This document shows positions 58,495 through 64,000 of a stretch of DNA of 64,000 nucleotides, one piece after another. Position 1 is the stretch's first letter; each line of letters starts with the position of its first letter. The DNA is from Hofstenia miamia (Eukaryota > Xenacoelomorpha > Acoela), in assembly GCA_004352715.1 (NCBI GenBank), contig SCFE01000112.1, forward strand, positions 220,591 through 284,590, written 5' to 3'. Both the position numbers and the translations under genes were made by a program. The notes below the pieces were generated by a model. It saw only the letters and a program-made list of their open reading frames with translations, did no database searches and was not told the DNA's origin.

Positions 58495-61400
58495 CTAATC
58501 TGCACTGAAATTCGTGTTGCAATTTATTGCAACATTAGTTGAGTATTTTCTTTGATCCTTGTAGTTTTCATATGTATCAGGTAAGCGATTGTTAACTGTT
58601 TCTGGAAGATAGCAAGAGGCCAAGACTCCTGAAATGCCTACAATGCTGTAAATGATGTATATTAGAGATTCATCAAGGTAATCTCCAAGTTGATTGATAT
58701 AAGGCACGGCTATGCTTCCAATCCTTCCAATAGTTGAACAACAGCCCATTCCAGAATTCCTTAGTACTGTCGGAATCAACTCTGAAGACCAAACGTATAT
58801 CACACCAAAACAGCCAGAAGCAAACATTTTAGCTCCTTGAACAAGTATTGTCCTGAGAAGATGAGCGTTTGTGGCGAAGACTGTTAAAGCACAGAACACA
58901 GAAGCAGAAGATAACAAAATTATCATGGTTGGTCTTCTGCCTAAGTATTTCATTCCAATGTAAGCTAGAATTATCCCTGGTGTTTCTGCTAACCCTGAAA
59001 GTGCCATTCCTAGTAAAATTCCCATTCCTGTCTTATCCGTACGGAATGTTAGCCCAAAAAACAGCATACAAACAACTATCCAAATATATGATTGAAGCAT
59101 TAATTCTCTCGAGAATTTGCGATTCTTCAAAAACTTTGAAAAGGGAATTGCCCGTGATTCTTCAATCGGACCGTTCTTTAGAGTTTGGATGACTGTTTGA
59201 GGAACTTCTCGTCGATTGGCCTTTGCAATGGAGCATAGGACAGTTGCAGCTCTTCTGTTGTGATTTTTTGAAAGAAGCCATCTTGGACTCTCTGGATATA
59301 TCCAAATGATGGTGAACAATGGAATCATTATTATTGATAGTGAAATTTGCAAATGTCTCCAGTTTCTAATGAAAAATGCAAACGGAAATGCTATCAACGC
59401 AGTTGCCACACCGTAAAGCGATTCACTTATCAGAACAAGCGGCAGACGTTCATTTGGACCAAGAAGTTCGCTTAATACAATGAATCCTAAAAGAAAACTA
59501 GACGAAGTTACTAACCCGGTAATAAATCTAAAAACCAGATATTTAATCATATCATTAGAAAGAGCTTGTCCCATTCCACCCAATAACATAGTAATCATCA
59601 CTGCAAATAAAGTCTTTTTCCTACCATAGCGATCAGACATTAAACTCACAATTATTACACCAACAAAGTTACCCATCATAACGAAAGCTCGTGCGGTACT
59701 TAAGAGAAATCTACGCTCGCATACTAATTCAAACTCTATCACAGCAGTAACAAGGCCCTGCTCTTCTGGATAGTACACGTAGCCATTTGTACACTTTCTT
59801 GTCTCATCCTTTGTTGTAATATTTACATATTCCAAGCATGTGCTCAACTTCTCTTTTCCAAAGAAATCCTTTTCAGTCGGAATGTAAGACTTTAATTCAT
59901 CAATATATTGCTTGTTGAAATCTTTCATGGTGCCATTGTGCAAGGCTATAACCGGTAACAAATTAAAATGCAAAAGATTAACAATTTGAATGCTTTCAGA
60001 TTAATTATTGAAGGTAACTCAAATTGATCGAATTTCTAAGACCTATTTCCCATTTACTACCTCACAACAATTGGCTAACATTAATCGGTACATTATACTA
60101 CCGGATTGTTCGGCTCAAAATTTTCGGATCACCTGAAGATATGCCCCCCGACTTCCAGATTTAGCCTCACCTGAAGATACTCCTCCCCCTGACTTTTTCA
60201 CCTGAAGATATTCCCTCCCCCAAATTTTTCCGCCTGAAGATAACCTAACCCTAAAGTAACCCTAAACCTTAACCCTAACCTTATTTATTTGCTTCAACAA
60301 TAAAAGGGTTAGGGTTAGGGTTAGTTTAGGGTTTAGGGTTAGGGTAAAGTAAAAGACATATTTAGTTTTTCCTACAATTTTCTAACTGAAGATGTTTCCC
60401 CCAAGATTTTCCACCTGAAGATATGCCCCCTCAAAGCTTTGGGGGGGGCACATCTTCAGGTGATCCAAATTTTCTTTTACTTGTAAATATCAGAGGAACA
60501 ATTATTTCCTCACGTAAACACAGTATCTGACTTAATTAATGAATTTTTGCACACATTTTAATAATTTAATATTCTGTTTTTGCTCAACGGATTTTAGGAA
60601 AACAATGTTCCGATCATAGTTGTTCAAATTGTCAGTACACTAGAAAAATTGAATCCACTGGACGGTTTTTAAAAATACCATTCACTGTTCTGTGAAATTT
60701 AAAATTCAATTTTGGACATATGGACTATAAAGCCTACATTAAAAGCGTCATGGGTTTCTTAAATAATTTATGATGTAAATTAAAACACTGTTTAATTCAA
60801 CGGGATTGGAATAATTAGGGGTTAGCGAGGCTCAAGCCCTCTCCCTTCATGCAGAGATGGACATTTGCAGAACATTTGTGCTCAAGCCCAGCCTGGTCTA
60901 CGGAACTTTGCGTCCGGTCCATTACAATTAATGCAAATTTGGCCATTTTATGATTTTTGCCAAAGACAATTTTAAAAAATTTTTTTAACTAGACCAATGT
61001 TGGATATGATAAACACTTTGAATTTGAAAAACTTAAAACTTTAAAATGTAAATTATATTCCCCAACACATTGCTTATAAATTGTATAGTCTTCACTATGT
61101 TTGGATTTATTACATGCACTATTTTATAATAGTCCGTTTAATTTAGATTTCGGACAATGTCTTCCGAATCTTGAAATCGACTCATGCACTAATCTGCTCT
61201 ACCCTGCCCAGCAAAGCCCATCCCAGACCTGCCCTGCTGATATCCATTTCTGCCTCCATGTCTTTGAGACATCAATGTTTTTTACTGGGATCAATCAATA
61301 TTGTTTTTTATCTTTTCTTTTTTTGAGTCTTTGAAATATATCTCTAGAACGTTTGCCCTATTTGCATAAAAATGGTAAATAATATTGTTATATTTGTAAC

Positions 61401-61566
61401 CGGGTATTCGGCAAGAATGCTCAACATATCCAGTTATTATTGGATCACTAGTGGCTAACACTGACGAGAACATCTGAAGAGTGTAAATAAAGATGAGAGT
61501 GAGCACTTGAAATTGACCGCGAGTTCCGATATCTTGGACAACTTTTTCATAATCAACACGTTCCAT
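58495..61566 (-). CDS. SLC22-type organic ion transporter, two exons, 538 aa
   Basis: Minus-strand model: exon 1 61566-61401, intron 61400-59946 (GTTACA..TTATAG), exon 2 59945-58495, phase 1 at both sides. The product is a major facilitator carrier of the SLC22 organic cation/carnitine/anion family, a plasma-membrane uniporter or exchanger. Exon 1 gives DYEKVVQDIGTRGQFQVLTL, the family N terminus and TM1, and ends CRIP. Exon 2 starts with the large extracellular loop (glycosylation sites NGT about 59, NIT about 97; several Cys). It continues with the MFS signature SDRYGRKKT (160-167), PESPRWLL (about 273-280), LGRRPT (about 390-395), YVWSSELIPTVLRN (about 439-452) and LPETVNNRLPDT. Length and 12-segment layout are normal. 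The start was chosen at MERVDYEKV because SLC22 proteins begin this way; the frame is open further upstream. Substrate cannot be told from sequence. Confidence 0.9.
60126..60466. mobile_element. Telomere-word MITE, family B, in the SLC22 intron
   Basis: Ends GGATCACCTGAAGATATGCC and inverted GGATCACCTGAAGATGTGCC; flanks are a perfect AAATTTTC duplication (60118-60125 and 60467-60474). The left arm repeats CACCTGAAGATA and then carries CCTAACCCTAA words; the right arm carries GGGTTAGGGTTAGGGTTAG. 341 bp, foldback. Confidence 0.94.
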
Positions 61567-61829
61567 CTTGGTTGTATCTAAATTGTACAAATATGATACA
61601 TTATGATAAAATACACATTGGGTTAACTTAATATTTAATAGATGATCTATGTACTTGTATAATTTACAACAGATGCTAGGAGCTAAGGGTGTTGACATGA
61701 CCTATTCATCACGTCTATTGGTCACAGCTTATCTATACTTCTTTCCAAAAGTAAAATATGGCAGATGTTGTGCATAAGATAACATCGTATATTTGAATTG
61801 TTATTCGACGAGAAGAAATTTTGACAATT

Positions 61830-62048
61830 TGCTCCGGACTTGACGTGTTAGATTTTTGGTTGTGGTGTTATGTGAAAGACAATGTTTATCGTCGTGGTTG
61901 CAAAACGAATGAGGAGCTAAAACAAGCTATTGCAACAACTTTGACCAGTGTCCCTCTTGAAATGATACGAAATTCTTTCAGGGAATTTTATCGACGCTGT
62001 CGTCTGTGTGTCAGAGAAAATGGAGCTCATATTGAACATTTGTTATAG
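61830..62048 (+). pseudogene. Tc1/mariner transposase C-terminal fragment
   Basis: Reads LDVLDFWLWCYVKDNVYRRG, corresponding to the SPDLxPxDFxLWGxVKxxVY block after the third catalytic Asp, and then the family tail ending CRLCVRENGAHIEHLL and a stop. No upstream catalytic blocks, so it is 5'-truncated. It lies just upstream of the SLC22 first exon on the opposite strand. Confidence 0.75.
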
Positions 62049-62312
62049 TTGCTTTAGTTCAATTTATATCTCAGAAATATATAACTCTTATTACATGCCT
62101 TTGTTTTACATTACCGATATTTATCGGAGAGTACTGAGGTAAAATTTCCAGCGACGAGGACTTTTGGAACGCTAGGTATATATATATATATATAAAAATT
62201 ATCTATAAGAAGCCCCCAATCATAAAAGTACACTTTGCAGCACACCTAACAACAAATACATTAAAAATATATCTTTAAAGCTATTATTTGAATAGAAATA
62301 TAAATTCCAGAT

Positions 62313-62546
62313 GGCGTTATTGTACTTTAGGGGACCCAGTTTGAGTGACGTCATAAAATGGGTATTAAACTCTAACCTTAACCCTAACCCTACTCCCCAA
62401 CCAATGCAATTATATTGCATTACATCTTGTTGATTAATTTTTTGCAAAACATCCAAGTTTTGGGTGAGGGATTGGGGTTAAGGTTAGAGTTTAATACCCA
62501 TTTTATGACGTCACATAAACTGTATCCCCTAAAGTACAATAACGCC
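62313..62546. mobile_element. Telomere-word MITE, family A, copy 2
   Basis: Same 234-bp length and near-identical sequence to 30065-30298, including GGCGTTATTGTACTTTAGGG ends, TGACGTCA arms and (CCCTAA) words. The flanks TTCCAGAT and GCTAATTT do not match, so the target duplication is lost or the site rearranged. Confidence 0.9.
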
Positions 62547-62779
62547 GCTAATTTTTCTCAATATCAATTCTCGAAAAAACTATAAAAATTTCTTGATCTC
62601 GATTCTCGAGACCGTTTTTTCTAAAAAATTATCGAATCTAGTCTCGTTCTCGAAAAGCTTGTTTGTATCTAATATGCAATGAAATCGGTAAGGTCAAACA
62701 ATTTTACCAAATACTTAGATATGACATTTTTGCTTTAAATATTTTGACGAAATGTCATGTTAATAGGAAATACAGTAAA

Positions 62780-63562
62780 ATGGATTTACATGAACTTACG
62801 GAGCCTTTAAGTAATTTTTGTCTAGGCAGTGCTCGAACGAAGGAAACTCAAATCAATTCACATTTTTTCGCTGAATTTAGCTTTATCACGTCATATAAAA
62901 TTTGTGTTTTAAAATTATTTGATGTCTATTTATCAAGTGCTAGTAATGCTAGTATGGATATACTACCTTGGAAGGAACGTACACATTTAACCAAGTTGTT
63001 GTTGCAGTTAACAATCATTGAGGAATCGTCATTTCGTGATTTTATCAAGAAGATTGATGGCGTATCATCTGAGTACTTTCTATTAATTTTTGTTCAATTT
63101 GATTCACTGTTCAATTGTCATATTCTAAATTTAGTTTTTGAATATTTGAAGTATGTGGAAGCTTAGTAATTGAAGTGATCATAATGATATGTCGTTAAGA
63201 ACTACTAACAATTTTGCTTTCGAGATGTTTAGTTGATTGAAATTTAGAGGAATGTTCCATACAATATTTATTCAATGTCAACTGTTACAGAAATTTGGGT
63301 ACTTACGATTTAGAAACTCTATTGACTCTGAAACTTGAAATTTGCTTTTTAACATTTTCAATAGTGAAAATGTTTACTTTATCTCAATGTCGAAAAATAT
63401 AGAAATATCCACCCTCATTGTGCTAAAAATACATGAGTTTCATTTGCAACAGATTATTGAAATTCAATTTATATTAATTTATATTAATAACCAAAATGGT
63501 GATAATTTGAAGGGAGAAAAAATATTCTTCCAAGCGAATCGTAAATCAAGAATTTCATTATT
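62780..63562 (+). CDS. Possible two-exon gene of unknown function, truncated by a LINE
   Basis: Exon 1 is 62780-63150 from a good-context ATG (aaaATGG), intron 63151-63364 (GTATGT..TTTCAATAG), exon 2 from 63365; phase 2 agrees across the junction. Exon 1 and 2 read as an ordinary helical protein (LSNFCLGSARTKETQIN, then LPWKERTHLTKLLLQL; exon 2 ENVYFISMSKNIEIS). I recognise no family. Around 63563 the frame passes into LINE endonuclease sequence, so the original 3' end is lost or replaced. It might be a decaying gene; the intron model is by inspection only. Confidence 0.35.
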
Positions 63563-64000
63563 AAAAAATTTAGAACTAGTAATAACTAAAATAGAACCGC
63601 ATCGCGGTCCACAATTGAGACACACGGTTACTATGCTCGACCGCCGACGACAGAATAAACAAGCTGTACAAAGTGCTTTATCAATATCTTGGGAAGAAGT
63701 TTTTAACTATGATGTTGATTCGGGTTATGATAATTTTGTCAGTGCATTGATGCGCATGTTAATTGGTGTGTACCCACAATTACTGTAAAAATAAAAACCT
63801 TACTTAAGCGGCGGACTCGCAAAATCGGAAAGTGTTGGGGAGTTGATTGTGAAAAACAAAGCACGTTTGTTTGCAGAAAACAATCGAGGTACTTCAAAGT
63901 GGTGGCAAAAAATAAGATTTAGTACCAGAGTCTAGGAATAATTTAACTAATGTGACAACTGAAGACTTGAATGTACATTTTGCAAAGTTTAATACGGACG
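63563..64000 (+). pseudogene. CR1/Jockey-like LINE, endonuclease end to RT start, runs off window
   Basis: LELVITK matches the LDLVhT motif that ends the endonuclease of non-LTR elements. LRHTVTMLDRRRQNKQ and ISWEEVFNYDVDSGYDNFV follow, matching the endonuclease-RT linker. After frame changes, LIVKNKARLFAENNRGTSKW continues toward the RT. It is 5'-truncated and frameshifted; the RT domain would lie beyond the right edge. Confidence 0.75.

Noticed and set aside
30121-62500. Interstitial TTAGGG as evidence of ancient chromosome fusion
   Set aside because: The words lie inside MITEs with target-site duplications.
1-64000. CRISPR arrays, bacterial operons or phage-like clusters
   Set aside because: No spaced direct repeats, ribosome-binding-site-led gene strings or prokaryotic families; the window is eukaryotic.

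Overview
This is an AT-rich, intron-bearing invertebrate genome fragment in draft-assembly form, with six N gaps (several at TA microsatellites) and a few single n's. It uses the standard nuclear code. The mobile-element mix (Tc1/mariner, hAT, piggyBac, P/THAP, PIF/Harbinger-like MITEs, Penelope-like and CR1/Jockey-like elements), the telomere-type TTAGGG words and the host families (SLC22, MADF-BESS, annexin, VPS4, histidine acid phosphatase) fit a small AT-rich metazoan such as a cnidarian, tunicate or other lower invertebrate. The sequence alone does not settle the species.

Layout. 1-14.8 kb is mostly gene-free and holds decayed copies: a hAT MITE, a multicopy repeat-protein relic (5.1-6.15 kb), a VPS4 AAA-ATPase pseudogene (7.1-7.6 kb), LINE RT fragments (7.9-8.6 and 11.5-12.4 kb) and an annexin pseudogene (10.35-12.7 kb). 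14.8-20.3 kb holds a mariner relic, a histidine acid phosphatase (two frameshifts and a changed catalytic residue), a hAT MITE and a Penelope-like relic. 21.5-24.0 kb is an intact single-exon IQ-motif protein with a 132-bp coding minisatellite. 25.8-27.1 kb holds two TA-flanked Tc1/mariner elements. 28.3-34.3 kb is an intact three-exon MADF-BESS gene on the minus strand; I assembled it from splice-phase-compatible exons. Its 5.2-kb second intron holds a P element and four MITEs. 36.5-40.1 kb holds a duplicated MITE segment and a piggyBac nested in a TA-flanked element. 41.8-49.7 kb is a run of MITEs, including a Harbinger-like element inside a hAT. 51.8-55.6 kb is a larger hAT with a transposase tail. 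58.5-61.6 kb is an intact two-exon SLC22-type transporter on the minus strand. 62.8-63.6 kb may be a two-exon gene running into a truncated LINE at the right edge.

The best-supported novelty is the transposon landscape. Ten MITE-type insertions can be delimited to the base: nine hAT-type with perfect 8-bp target-site duplications and one Harbinger-like element validated by an in-window empty site. Two unrelated MITE families carry head-to-head telomere-type (CCCTAA/TTAGGG) arms, so they spread interstitial telomeric repeats. No operon-like or defence system is visible. The intact host genes (IQ protein, MADF-BESS regulator, SLC22 carrier) look functionally unrelated.
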